From NCBI GenBank assembly GCA_003142755.1, contig PLNK01000050.1:2832-52379 (forward strand): a stretch of DNA of 49,548 nt. The letters are read 5' to 3'. Shown piece by piece: positions 35,992 through 44,467 of this stretch; position 1 is the first letter of the stretch; each line of letters opens with the position of its first letter. Origin of the DNA: Chloroflexota bacterium. GTDB taxonomy: Bacteria > Chloroflexota > Limnocylindria > Limnocylindrales > CSP1-4. The position numbers and the translations under genes are program-made. The notes under the pieces are model-generated. The model was not told where the DNA came from. It did no database searches and worked only from the letters and a program-made list of their open reading frames with translations.

Positions 35992-37287
35992 ATGCTTGAC
36001 CTCAACGAAATCCGCCGCGATCCCAGCCGGATCAAGTCGGCGCTGGCCAAGCGAGGACTCGACGTCGACTTTGAGGAGCTGCTGGCCGGCGACGAGGAAT
36101 ATCGACGTTCTCAGATCCGGTTGGAGCAGGCGAGGGCGGAACGCAAGAAGATCTCGGCGCGTGTCTCCGAAATGCGCAGATCCGCTCAGCCGGACGAAAA
36201 CCTTGTCGATCAGCTGCGAGGGCAGTCCCAGACGCTGGGCGAGCAGATTGCCGAGCTGGAGAAGCGAGCGGAGGCTCTGGGCGCGTCCCGGCAGGAGATC
36301 CTCGACGGGCTGCCCAACATTCCCGACGACGATGTTCCAGCCGGCGGCAAGGAGGCCAACAAGGTCGTCCGTGGCAGTGGCGAGCCGCCGCAGCCGGGTT
36401 TCGATGCGCTCGACCACGTGACGTTGGCGGAGAACCTCGGGCTCGTCGACTACAAGCGCGGCGTCAAGCTTGGCGGCAACGGCTCCTGGATCTACACCGG
36501 AGTCGGCGCCCAGTTGGAGTGGGCGCTCCTGAACTACTTCGTGCAGACCCACATCCACGACGGCTACACGTTCATACTGCCGCCGCATCTGCTGACCGGC
36601 GAGGCAGGTTACGCTGCCGGGCAGTTCCCAAAGTTCGTCGAAGACGTCTACGTCGTGGAGAGTGACGAACAGGGAGCGCCGTCCAAGTTCCTCCTGCCCA
36701 CCTCCGAGACCGCATTGGTGAGCATCCATCGGGATGAGATCCTGCGCGAGGATGACTTGCCGCTGAAGTACTTCGCGTACTCACCCTGCTACCGCAAGGA
36801 GATCGGCGGGTACCGTACGCACGAGCGGGGCACGCTGCGCGGTCATCAGTTCGACAAGGTCGAGATGTTCCAAGTCACCACGGCAGAACAATCCGATGCC
36901 GCGTTGGAGGAGCTGCTGGGCAAGGCCGAGGCGCTCGTGCAGGGCCTTGGCCTGCACTACCGGATCTCGCTGTTGGCTGCCGGGGACACAAGCGCGTCGA
37001 TGGCGAAGACGTACGACGTGGAGGCCTGGATTCCCAGTATCGGCCAGTACCTGGAAGTCAGCTCGGTTTCCAATTCTCGGGCCTATCAGGCGAGGCGGGC
37101 GAAGATTCGCTACCGGCGAGCCGACGGGACGCTCAGCTTCGCGCACACCCTGAACGCCTCCGGGCTGGCCACCAGTCGCCTGCTGCCGGCCATCATCGAG
37201 CAGAACCAGCAGGCCGACGGATCGGTCGTCGTTCCGCATGTCCTGCGGGCTTGGGTCACTGAGCGGATCGGCCCAAATCCGAAGTAG
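35992..37287 (+). CDS. serS: Seryl-tRNA synthetase
   Basis: SerRS charges tRNA-Ser (and tRNA-Sec where present). The 431-residue enzyme begins MLDLNEIRRDPSRIKSALAK and has a long N-terminal antiparallel coiled coil to about residue 105 that grips the tRNA long arm. The class II core follows, with LPTSETALVSIHRDEIL, motif 2 YRKEIGGYRTHERGTLRGHQF (key residues RKE and TRGxxRxHQF-like) and motif 3 near NASGLATSRLLPAIIE. I use ATG 35992, the conserved family start with AGGTG upstream; GTG 35980, four residues longer, is possible because AGGAG lies four bases before it. Confidence 0.95.
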   Translation: MLDLNEIRRDPSRIKSALAKRGLDVDFEELLAGDEEYRRSQIRLEQARAERKKISARVSEMRRSAQPDENLVDQLRGQSQTLGEQIAELEKRAEALGASRQEILDGLPNIPDDDVPAGGKEANKVVRGSGEPPQPGFDALDHVTLAENLGLVDYKRGVKLGGNGSWIYTGVGAQLEWALLNYFVQTHIHDGYTFILPPHLLTGEAGYAAGQFPKFVEDVYVVESDEQGAPSKFLLPTSETALVSIHRDEILREDDLPLKYFAYSPCYRKEIGGYRTHERGTLRGHQFDKVEMFQVTTAEQSDAALEELLGKAEALVQGLGLHYRISLLAAGDTSASMAKTYDVEAWIPSIGQYLEVSSVSNSRAYQARRAKIRYRRADGTLSFAHTLNASGLATSRLLPAIIEQNQQADGSVVVPHVLRAWVTERIGPNPK

Positions 37288-37348
37288 TTTCGCGGCGCCA
37301 CTCCGGACTATGCGGTGGACGGCACGAACGGGGTTGCTTTGACGCAGC

Positions 37349-38554
37349 TCAGTTCTGCGACGGCGGTGGTAGACGCGTCCAGCAGAGCTGCAAGTTCGTG
37401 AAGTTGTCGTGCCGGATGAAGGTCAGCAGGTCGCCGCCGACCTCGGGCCGCACAACTCCCTTGGGAGACGTGGGTGCGTACTGCTCGATCAGCAGGTTGG
37501 TGCCCGTCTGCAGGTCATAGACTTCGAAGATGGTGTCGTCCGGCAGCCATGCCGCGACGAACCTGTTTCCGACGGTGAAGTCGTCGACGCCGCTCTGGTG
37601 ATCGAAGTCTAGGTCGTCGAGGGCTCCCGTGGTCAAGGTGAACCGCTCGAGGTTGCCCCAACCCGATACGCTCCCATCGGTCCGCTTCCAGACCACTGCG
37701 TCTCCGCGGAGGACCGGCTCGGTTGCTCGGCCATCCTTGTCGAGCTGTCTCGGCTGCAACGGCCCGGTGTTTACCTGCGCCAGGAAGACGTGGTAGGCGT
37801 ACGTGTACGCTGCCGGATCGGTGCCGGAGCGCTCGATCGTGGAATAGACGAGTCTTCCTTCGTCGTCTGCGTTGGGGAACCAGTATTGAGTCTGGGCGGC
37901 GTCGGCCTCGAGGAGGTTGCGAGTCGTGCCAGTCTTGAAGTCGAAGCTGCGCAGGTAGAAGCGCGGGCCAGACGGGCTCTGGTGGTAGGCGTTCCAGATC
38001 AGCCGATCGTCAGTCAAGGCCAGCCACGTCGCCGGCGCAACCTCGGCAACGCTCTGCGGATCGGTGGCGCTGGTGTCGACCAGCAGCGGCTTCTGACCCG
38101 CGGCGGGGATGTACCAGACCCGCCAACCGCGATTGCCCGGGCCGTGATCGATCGCCTCCTCGAACGCGTAGCGACCGTGGTGCACGGCGATTGGCCCCGC
38201 CTGTGCCTCTCGATCGGAGCCACGAACAAGGAGCTTCGGGCTGGGATCGCCCGGAGTCCAGGCGTAGATGTCCGGGGCGCCGTGTTGCGTATCGCCGCCC
38301 TTCGACCAGATGATCTCCGAGCCATCGGTAGCCGTGTCGAGGAGTGGCGTGGTCCATGCCTGCGGCACGAGGTGGATGTCGAGCGGCGCCGTCGATCCAC
38401 TACCGGACAGGCTGGCCAAAGGAGTTCCGGGTTGCGAGGCCGTTCCGTTCGACCTCGCAACACCGTGGGTGACAGCAGGACTGGTGGTCGAACCGCAGGC
38501 CCCGACAATCAGGACCGCGACCAAGGCGGCCAGTCCCGCCCTCACCGTTCTCAC
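37349..38554 (-). CDS. Secreted lipoprotein with TolB-like beta-propeller features
   Basis: This 401-residue protein has a signal sequence ending in the lipobox LIVGAC (Cys 20), a Ser/Thr-rich linker and a folded part from about residue 58. Repeated short strands of the pattern (D/G)xxIxWxxxxxxxxxxDIYAW and WRVWYI, YLRSFDF, ERFTL, FEVYDL suggest a six-bladed propeller of TolB/WD40-like type. No enzyme motif is visible. The GTG start overlaps the stop of the protease gene by four bases, so the two are co-translated and probably act together outside the cell. Function is unknown. Confidence 0.72.
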   Translation of the reverse strand: MRTVRAGLAALVAVLIVGACGSTTSPAVTHGVARSNGTASQPGTPLASLSGSGSTAPLDIHLVPQAWTTPLLDTATDGSEIIWSKGGDTQHGAPDIYAWTPGDPSPKLLVRGSDREAQAGPIAVHHGRYAFEEAIDHGPGNRGWRVWYIPAAGQKPLLVDTSATDPQSVAEVAPATWLALTDDRLIWNAYHQSPSGPRFYLRSFDFKTGTTRNLLEADAAQTQYWFPNADDEGRLVYSTIERSGTDPAAYTYAYHVFLAQVNTGPLQPRQLDKDGRATEPVLRGDAVVWKRTDGSVSGWGNLERFTLTTGALDDLDFDHQSGVDDFTVGNRFVAAWLPDDTIFEVYDLQTGTNLLIEQYAPTSPKGVVRPEVGGDLLTFIRHDNFTNLQLCWTRLPPPSQN

Positions 38555-39468
38555 CAGGCGACCAATACTCCCGACTTGTTGACGTTCGTCTTCATGATCA
38601 TGGCGTAGATGTCCGCCGCCGGGTCGGCGTCAGAAACACCATACGGAGGAATGGCGCTGTCGTCGTAGGTCACGATCGGCCCTCTCGTGCCATCCCAGGC
38701 GCCCTGGAAGCCGTTCAGGACGATGTAGTGGCCCGCGAACTGCGCCGGAGCATTCTTCCAGGAGTCGAGGTAGATGCCGAAGCCCGGGTCCTTGGGGGCC
38801 ACGCTGACGATCTGCGGCATGCTGTAGCTGGCGATGTCAGTTCGCAGGAGCGAGTGCCAGCGCGAACCCGTGGAGACCTGTGACGACGTCGCCGACAGAT
38901 AGATCCAGTTTGCCGGTAGATATGGGCTCGCCGCCGTGGCCCTGTTGAGAGCCGCTGTCTCGCTGGAGCCGTTGGTGCCACCCGAGCCGGTGCCGGCCCA
39001 GGCGGCAATCTGCCACTGCGGCCACTTGTCCGCACCCTGGGGCATCCGCCAGATGTAGTTGGATGCGACCTGGATCGACGCCGGGCCACACCAGGTGGCG
39101 CCTTCTTGTACCTTCGGATACGTCGGCACGTAGCCCCACTGGCCGTTGCAACTGGTCGCCGGGCTGACCGTCAGGCCGGCCAGGTTGGAGCCCGACGCGG
39201 TCGAAACGGACAGGGGCGACGTCGCGAAGGGGCAGACAACAGCCGGAGTGAACCTCCCCGACCCCACCTTGGGGTTCTGCTGAATCTGCTGAGCAATTGC
39301 GACCTTCGCCGTCAGCGCCTGCTGCTGTGCGGGCGTCAGCGAAACGTCGGTGACGCCGGCCTCTGGAGTGGCCAGCGGCTGTGCGGCCGCGACGGGGGTT
39401 GCCGTGATACCTGCAAGCGTGGCACCGAACGTGAGCACGAGAACGCCACGCCGAACGCGTTGAAACAC
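38551..39468 (-). CDS. Secreted C39-like cysteine peptidase
   Basis: The 305-residue protein carries a cleavable signal peptide (residues 1-29, ending in VAAA) and a papain-fold C39-like domain from about residue 112. The catalytic Cys is in TWCGPASIQVASNY near 125, the His in GHYIVLNGF and the Asp in TYDDS. It has no transporter domain, so it is a free secreted protease rather than a bacteriocin-exporting C39 protein. Its target may be envelope proteins or peptides; this is inferred. The GTG start has GAGGAG seven to nine bases upstream, and the stop overlaps the lipoprotein gene. Confidence 0.78.
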   Translation of the reverse strand: MFQRVRRGVLVLTFGATLAGITATPVAAAQPLATPEAGVTDVSLTPAQQQALTAKVAIAQQIQQNPKVGSGRFTPAVVCPFATSPLSVSTASGSNLAGLTVSPATSCNGQWGYVPTYPKVQEGATWCGPASIQVASNYIWRMPQGADKWPQWQIAAWAGTGSGGTNGSSETAALNRATAASPYLPANWIYLSATSSQVSTGSRWHSLLRTDIASYSMPQIVSVAPKDPGFGIYLDSWKNAPAQFAGHYIVLNGFQGAWDGTRGPIVTYDDSAIPPYGVSDADPAADIYAMIMKTNVNKSGVLVAW

Positions 39469-39729
39469 AGAGCTCTCCTCTTTGGACTTCCTTCGAGGCG
39501 GGCGGGATTCATCTTCGGCGGGCCTGAGTGCTGTTTACCAGTGCCGGGCGAGCAGACTCCTTCCTATGCCGCTGGACATTCGGGCGGCGCTGCGGTGCTC
39601 CGGCCGCCCCCTCGTCCACACCTTCGAGGTGACCGGAACATTGACGGCGAGACCCTACATGTCGCCGCTTATCCGCCACTTATCTGGAAGGGCGATCCAG
39701 CCGGCCGGGGAACGCCAACCGCCGGCGTC

Positions 39730-41148
39730 CTAGCGCTCCTGCCGCGAGCCGGGCCTCGAGGTGCTCGCCGCGCCGGCTGCGCCGTCGTGGTCCATCTTCA
39801 CGTAGCGAATGGGACCGCGTCGAAACGCCAGGTCCGCCAATGCCCGCGGCACGACCAGCAGCCACAGGCCGTTGAAGACGGAGACGCGCAACGCCCGCCG
39901 AAGCTTCTCGCCACCTGCGAGGGCTCGCCCGTCCGGCCGCCGCTCCCATCGCAGCGCATCCCACCCGAGGAGCCCGCTAATGCCCAGGTACCCGACGACC
40001 ATGGCGATCAGGCCTCGTCGTCTGCCTGTAACCAGTGCTCCCGCAGCGGCTCCGAGAACAATTGGAGGCACCGCCAGCTGGCCGACGTAGGCGACGAAGT
40101 CGAGGCGCGCGCCGATCGGCAGCTCGGAGCTCGTGACGACCGCGGGCCCGTGCTCGAACGCGCGCCGGAATGCACCCTCCGCCCAGCGCAGGCGCTGCCG
40201 CCACAGACTCTCGACGGTCCGCACCGGCTCTTCCCACACTTCCGCGTCGAGCGCCCAGGCGACCCGCTCGCCAGTCCTAGCCGCGATCCGGCTGGACAGG
40301 TCGAGGTCCTCCGTCAGAGCGGTCGCTCGCCAACCGCCGACCTCAGCGAGCAGGTCTCGGCGGACCATGATCCCGTTGCCGCGGAACTCCGAGCAACCAC
40401 CCAGCGCCCAGCGCCCACGGTTCAACTCGCCGTCGAGAGTCTGTTCGTCTGCCTGCGCGCCGGCCAGCCAGCCGCATTCCGAATCGAGGAGGCGACGTCG
40501 CGCGGTGACAGCCTTGGCTCCAGCCGCGAAGTAGCCGGCTGCTCGGCGCAGGAACCACGGCTCGATGCGAGCGTCGGCGTCGAGGATCAGGACGATGTCG
40601 CCGCCGCACATATCCGGCTGGGCGGCAGTCAGGGCGGCTCCTTTGCCGTCGGGAAGATCGTCGCCCCGGCGCAATACGACGCGAGTGACTGCTGCGATCC
40701 CCCGTTCGGCGGCGGCTTCGGCGACCACAGCCGCGGTGTCGTCGGACGAGCGGTCGTCGACCACGATCAGCTCGAACAGCGGCGAGCCGTCGGCCCGACG
40801 ATAGTCCTGGCAGCTGACATCGGCCACGAGCCGGCGCAGCACCACGGCCTCATCGCGGGCCGCGACCACGATGCTGAACGAGGGCTTCTGTGCCGTTCCG
40901 GCCAGCGCTCTGGCGGCGCGCTGAGGCGTTATCGGCGGGCGCCGCGAGGCCAGAGCGATCGGAATAGTGCAGCCCACCGCGATGCCGGCGGTAATGAGTG
41001 GCACTGCTCCGCCCAGGCGCTTGTTGGTGGATACGAGGCCGAGGGCAAAGCCGCCGCCGAGTATCCCGAGAGCCGCGGCGCGCCAGGCATCCGGCGTAAC
41101 CGACGGCTCCGCCGAGGGACCGGTAGGTGCCGAGTCGCCGACCGTCAT
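39730..41148 (-). CDS. Membrane glycosyltransferase, family 2
   Basis: This 472-residue GT2 enzyme transfers a sugar from a nucleotide donor to an unknown acceptor. Two hydrophobic spans at about 25-70 precede the GT-A domain. The domain has SIVVAARDE, VVDDRSSDDT, LILDADAR with the metal-binding DxD, then TEDLDLSSR and the acceptor motif QRLRW. Two or three C-terminal spans follow (about 345-395, 430-450). This arrangement fits processive or glycolipid-forming enzymes of the cell envelope. It starts one base into the MFS stop (TGATG), so DUF951-MFS-GT2 form one unit. Confidence 0.85.
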   Translation of the reverse strand: MTVGDSAPTGPSAEPSVTPDAWRAAALGILGGGFALGLVSTNKRLGGAVPLITAGIAVGCTIPIALASRRPPITPQRAARALAGTAQKPSFSIVVAARDEAVVLRRLVADVSCQDYRRADGSPLFELIVVDDRSSDDTAAVVAEAAAERGIAAVTRVVLRRGDDLPDGKGAALTAAQPDMCGGDIVLILDADARIEPWFLRRAAGYFAAGAKAVTARRRLLDSECGWLAGAQADEQTLDGELNRGRWALGGCSEFRGNGIMVRRDLLAEVGGWRATALTEDLDLSSRIAARTGERVAWALDAEVWEEPVRTVESLWRQRLRWAEGAFRRAFEHGPAVVTSSELPIGARLDFVAYVGQLAVPPIVLGAAAGALVTGRRRGLIAMVVGYLGISGLLGWDALRWERRPDGRALAGGEKLRRALRVSVFNGLWLLVVPRALADLAFRRGPIRYVKMDHDGAAGAASTSRPGSRQER

Positions 41149-42695
41149 CAGGGTGTCTCGCTGTCCTCGAGCGCCCTGTTACGCGCGCGCCGAGGCGGCT
41201 TGGAAAGGGCCGGCGTTGGGACCGTTGCGGCCGACGTGGTGAAGTCGCTTGGGGACGTCGCCCCGGTCATTGGATCCACGGGTGCACCGCTCGGGGTCGA
41301 GGGCGCCCTGGCGGCGTCCTCGAACGAGAGCGAGCGGGAGCTCAGGACGCTCGCGAGCCCCGACAGGAAGACGATGCCGCCCGCCACCAGGATCACCGGC
41401 TCGCGCCCGACGAGGTCCGCGACAGGCGCCACGATGATGATCGGGGCCAGGCTGGCGATCGAGACGAGCATGCCCAAGACGCCAAAGACACGGCCTCGGA
41501 CATCCTCCGGCAGCTCCTCCTGCAGTTGGGTCTGAGCCGAGATGGCGACCACGACGTAGAACGCCCCTACGAGGAAGGCGATACCCATCACCAGCGACAG
41601 GAGCGACACTACCCGGCTGGCATCGGCGACGCCCGACGAGGCGGCCCGAGCTTCGAGGAAATTGGAGATTGGCCCCGCGCAGGCAAGCAGTGCCAGCAGG
41701 ACGCCGATCCCCATCATGCCCGCTTCGATGGTGCGCCGGCGGGGCAGGTAGCGTCCGTAGGAATTCAGGAAGAGGATGCCCATCACGATCCCCAGTCCGA
41801 GCGGCAGCACGATCAGGGCGAAGTCTTTCTCGCCGAGGCCCATCGTCTTGGTCGCGAAGCCGGGCCCGAGTGTCCCCAGGATGCCGATCAAGGCACCGGT
41901 GATGCCCAGGTACGACAACGACCAACCGACGCTGTGGTGCTCTCGAATGTAGGTGATGCCTTCCACGAACTGGCCGACCATCGTCTCGACGGCACGCTCG
42001 GCGTCGGCGACCGTCTGGCCCGCCGGGACTGTGGTGGTGGCGGCCTGAGACGACGGCAGCGTCCAGCAGAAGATCGCTGCCACGAAGTACAGCGCGGCGA
42101 CGATGACGATCAGGAGCTGCGCGCTGGCGAGCGCGATGAGGAACGGGCCCAGCAGCGCGAAACCCAGAGCGAAGGCCACGTTCATGGTCAGCGTGAAGAG
42201 CCCGTTGGCGGCGAGCAGCTGCTTCTTGGGCACGAGGAACGGGATCATCGACGCCTCGGCCGGACCGAAGAAGGTGGTCACCGTCGAGACGAGGATCATC
42301 AGCAGGTAGAGCATCAGCAGGTTGTTGCCGACGAAGATGATCGCCAGGTACAGGAAGCCCCTGAAGATGTTCGTCACCACGAGCATGTGGCGTTTGTCGA
42401 CGCGATCGACGAACACGCCGGCCAGGGCCGAGAAGATGATCGCCGGAATGAGGAAGCTCAGGAACAGCGCACCCACCGCGCTGTTGGAGTGGTACGTGGC
42501 GTTGATGATGATCGTCAGGCCGTAGATGACCATGTTGCCGCCGACCTGCGTCGACAGCTGGGCCAGCCAGAGGAGCAGGAAGGGCCGGTTCTGCAGGACG
42601 GTCAGGCCGCCGACCTCATCCGCCTGCTTCGGCGGACGTGGCTTCTGCGGGCCCAGCTGAGAACGCGTCCGCCTCGGCGAGAGGCTGACGTTCAT
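41148..42695 (-). CDS. Major facilitator superfamily transporter
   Basis: The 515-residue protein has about 12 membrane spans, with the loop motif AGVFVDRVDKRHMLV between TM2 and TM3 and LQEELPEDVRGRVFGVLGML in the second half, as in the MFS_3 (EntS-type) exporter group. The substrate is unknown; small hydrophobic molecules or a glycolipid precursor are possible given the downstream GT2 gene. The C-terminal 60 residues are Pro/Thr/Arg-rich and cytoplasmic. ATG 42695 overlaps the DUF951 stop by four bases. Confidence 0.85.
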   Translation of the reverse strand: MNVSLSPRRTRSQLGPQKPRPPKQADEVGGLTVLQNRPFLLLWLAQLSTQVGGNMVIYGLTIIINATYHSNSAVGALFLSFLIPAIIFSALAGVFVDRVDKRHMLVVTNIFRGFLYLAIIFVGNNLLMLYLLMILVSTVTTFFGPAEASMIPFLVPKKQLLAANGLFTLTMNVAFALGFALLGPFLIALASAQLLIVIVAALYFVAAIFCWTLPSSQAATTTVPAGQTVADAERAVETMVGQFVEGITYIREHHSVGWSLSYLGITGALIGILGTLGPGFATKTMGLGEKDFALIVLPLGLGIVMGILFLNSYGRYLPRRRTIEAGMMGIGVLLALLACAGPISNFLEARAASSGVADASRVVSLLSLVMGIAFLVGAFYVVVAISAQTQLQEELPEDVRGRVFGVLGMLVSIASLAPIIIVAPVADLVGREPVILVAGGIVFLSGLASVLSSRSLSFEDAARAPSTPSGAPVDPMTGATSPSDFTTSAATVPTPALSKPPRRARNRALEDSETP

Positions 42696-42970
42696 CGCGC
42701 GCCGTCCCGATTATGGCCGCTTCGGTCGCGTGGCAGCGGAGCCACGGCCTGGCTCATGGCCAGGTCGCCGCGTTCTACGAAATCGGTCAGGCGTCGCTCC
42801 ACGCTTCTACGGTCCAATAGGACGTGTCGTTCGCATGTCCGGCAGCGCAGACCTATGTCCGCGCCAAGCCGATCGACAAGCCATTCGTGGCTGCCGCAAG
42901 GATGAGCCCGCCTCAGACGAACCACATCGCCGAGCCGGAACTCGACGACCTCTGGCTGACCGGCGGGCAC
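42692..42970 (-). CDS. DUF951 family protein
   Basis: The core EFRLGDVVRLRRAHPCGSHEW and GADIGLRCRTCERHVLL matches the small DUF951 family, whose two CxxC-like cysteines and conserved HPCG may bind zinc or nucleic acid. Family members are about 60-70 residues; here about 25 extra residues follow at the C terminus. I choose GTG 42970, giving 92 residues, because homologues begin close to this point; an in-frame start at 43024 would add 18 unrelated residues. Function is unknown. It overlaps the MFS gene by four bases. Confidence 0.8.
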   Translation of the reverse strand: MPAGQPEVVEFRLGDVVRLRRAHPCGSHEWLVDRLGADIGLRCRTCERHVLLDRRSVERRLTDFVERGDLAMSQAVAPLPRDRSGHNRDGAR

Positions 42971-43120
42971 TACAGCAACTCGAAGAGTGGGGTTTGAATG
43001 GCGGTACCCATGCTGGCCGCTCAATCTACCAGAGCCGCGCCAACGCGTGGCCGACTTCCGACTGCCCCGAACGAGACGAGCCGAAGGGGCGAACGGCGCT
43101 CGACCACCAGGAGAGTCCGG

Positions 43121-44467
43121 CTAGCGCGTGCGAACGTGGAGAGCCATCGCGACGGCCAGGAGACCCAGCCCCGCGGCCGCCAGCAGCCCGGCCAACACGA
43201 GAACGGTCGACGTATTGTCGACCCGCGATTGACCGGCGGGCGTCCCCGAACCCGTCGAAGGTGTGGGGCTGGCGCCGGTATCCGGTTGGTCGGTCGAGAC
43301 CGACCCGCCGCCCGCAGTCGTCCAGCCGGAGGGCACGGGGCCCGCAGGGGCCGGTTGGGGACCGTACGTCTGCATGGCCGCGACGCCGTTCTCGGCCAGC
43401 CAGGCCTTATTGATCCCGGCCGCATCGACGCCAAAGGCCGCGGTGAAGGCTTCGTCATCGGATGAGCCCGCGGCGTAGGCCGTCACCATCTTGTCGATGG
43501 CTGGCTGGCCGTAAGTCCGGATCAGGTAGTCCACCGCCGAGACCGACTCGGCGTAGGCCAGGTAGAACTGGTCGGCGGTTGTGGGGAACTCGCCGGTGAG
43601 TGCGTCCAGCGGCATAAGTGTCTTTGCCGCGGCCGCATCCGAAACGAGCGACTTATCACTGCTGACGTAGCCCTCGGACAGATAGACCGCCAGGCCTTCG
43701 TTCAGCCACCTGGGCGGCGAGTGATACGGGTTCCTCGTAACGTCGTCGAAGACCACGTGGGTCAGTTCGTGCGGTACCACCACCTCCGCATATGAAAGCT
43801 CATTGGGCGCGATGAGCGCGAAGAGCGTTCGCGTGACCGTGTTGGCTTCGCCACCGACGTTGTCTCTGGTGCTCGGGCCCAACGCATCGTAGAAGGGCTG
43901 CTGGTCGGCGTAGACGTAGAAGTCGATCGGCTTGGTCTCGGTGACACCCAGGAACTTGGCCGACTTGGCGACGCCGTCCTCGCCCATTGTCAGAGCCTGC
44001 TGGGCGAACGCGTCGCTGCCGGAATACCAGTGGAGCGTAATGAGCTGCCCGGTCAAGGTCTTCCAGTTGTATCGGTCGTCCAGGTAGGTCACCTTGACGT
44101 CCGGCCCCTGCTCGGTGCTGCCGTCGGAGAAGACCACCTGGAAGTGCGCGGTGATCGGCGTGTTGGGCTGGAGCTGTCCGTTGGAGGTATCGAACGAATA
44201 AGTCAAGGTGCTGCTGCCCGGCTTGTCGATCTTGGAGACCGTAGGCCCGACGTCGCCGACCAACTCGTACACGAGGTCGGCCTCGACGAAGCCAGAACCG
44301 CTGATCGGCTGAGTGAAATCGATACCCTTGCCAAAGGAAGAGGTCGCGGTCGGCGTGCCGAAGGTCACCGATGCGGCGCCGGCGGTTCCGGCCAATGTGG
44401 CCAGCACGACGAGCGCGGAAGCTGCCGCCGCCGCTCGACCGACAATGGAGCGTCGGAAGTTGCTCAT
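43121..44467 (-). CDS. Secreted, membrane-anchored gluzincin metallopeptidase (peptidase MA-like)
   Basis: The 448-residue protein has a signal peptide (residues 1-31) and an N-terminal beta-sandwich-like region to about 140. A zinc-protease domain follows with HELTH near residue 232 and the downstream glutamate in RWLNEGLAVYL, the gluzincin arrangement. After a Pro/Thr/Gly linker there is a C-terminal membrane span (about 420-443) and a short basic tail, so the enzyme is tethered outside the cell. ATG 44467 overlaps the stop of the peptide-binding protein gene (ATGA), which supports it over longer in-frame starts. Confidence 0.85.
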   Translation of the reverse strand: MSNFRRSIVGRAAAAASALVVLATLAGTAGAASVTFGTPTATSSFGKGIDFTQPISGSGFVEADLVYELVGDVGPTVSKIDKPGSSTLTYSFDTSNGQLQPNTPITAHFQVVFSDGSTEQGPDVKVTYLDDRYNWKTLTGQLITLHWYSGSDAFAQQALTMGEDGVAKSAKFLGVTETKPIDFYVYADQQPFYDALGPSTRDNVGGEANTVTRTLFALIAPNELSYAEVVVPHELTHVVFDDVTRNPYHSPPRWLNEGLAVYLSEGYVSSDKSLVSDAAAAKTLMPLDALTGEFPTTADQFYLAYAESVSAVDYLIRTYGQPAIDKMVTAYAAGSSDDEAFTAAFGVDAAGINKAWLAENGVAAMQTYGPQPAPAGPVPSGWTTAGGGSVSTDQPDTGASPTPSTGSGTPAGQSRVDNTSTVLVLAGLLAAAGLGLLAVAMALHVRTR

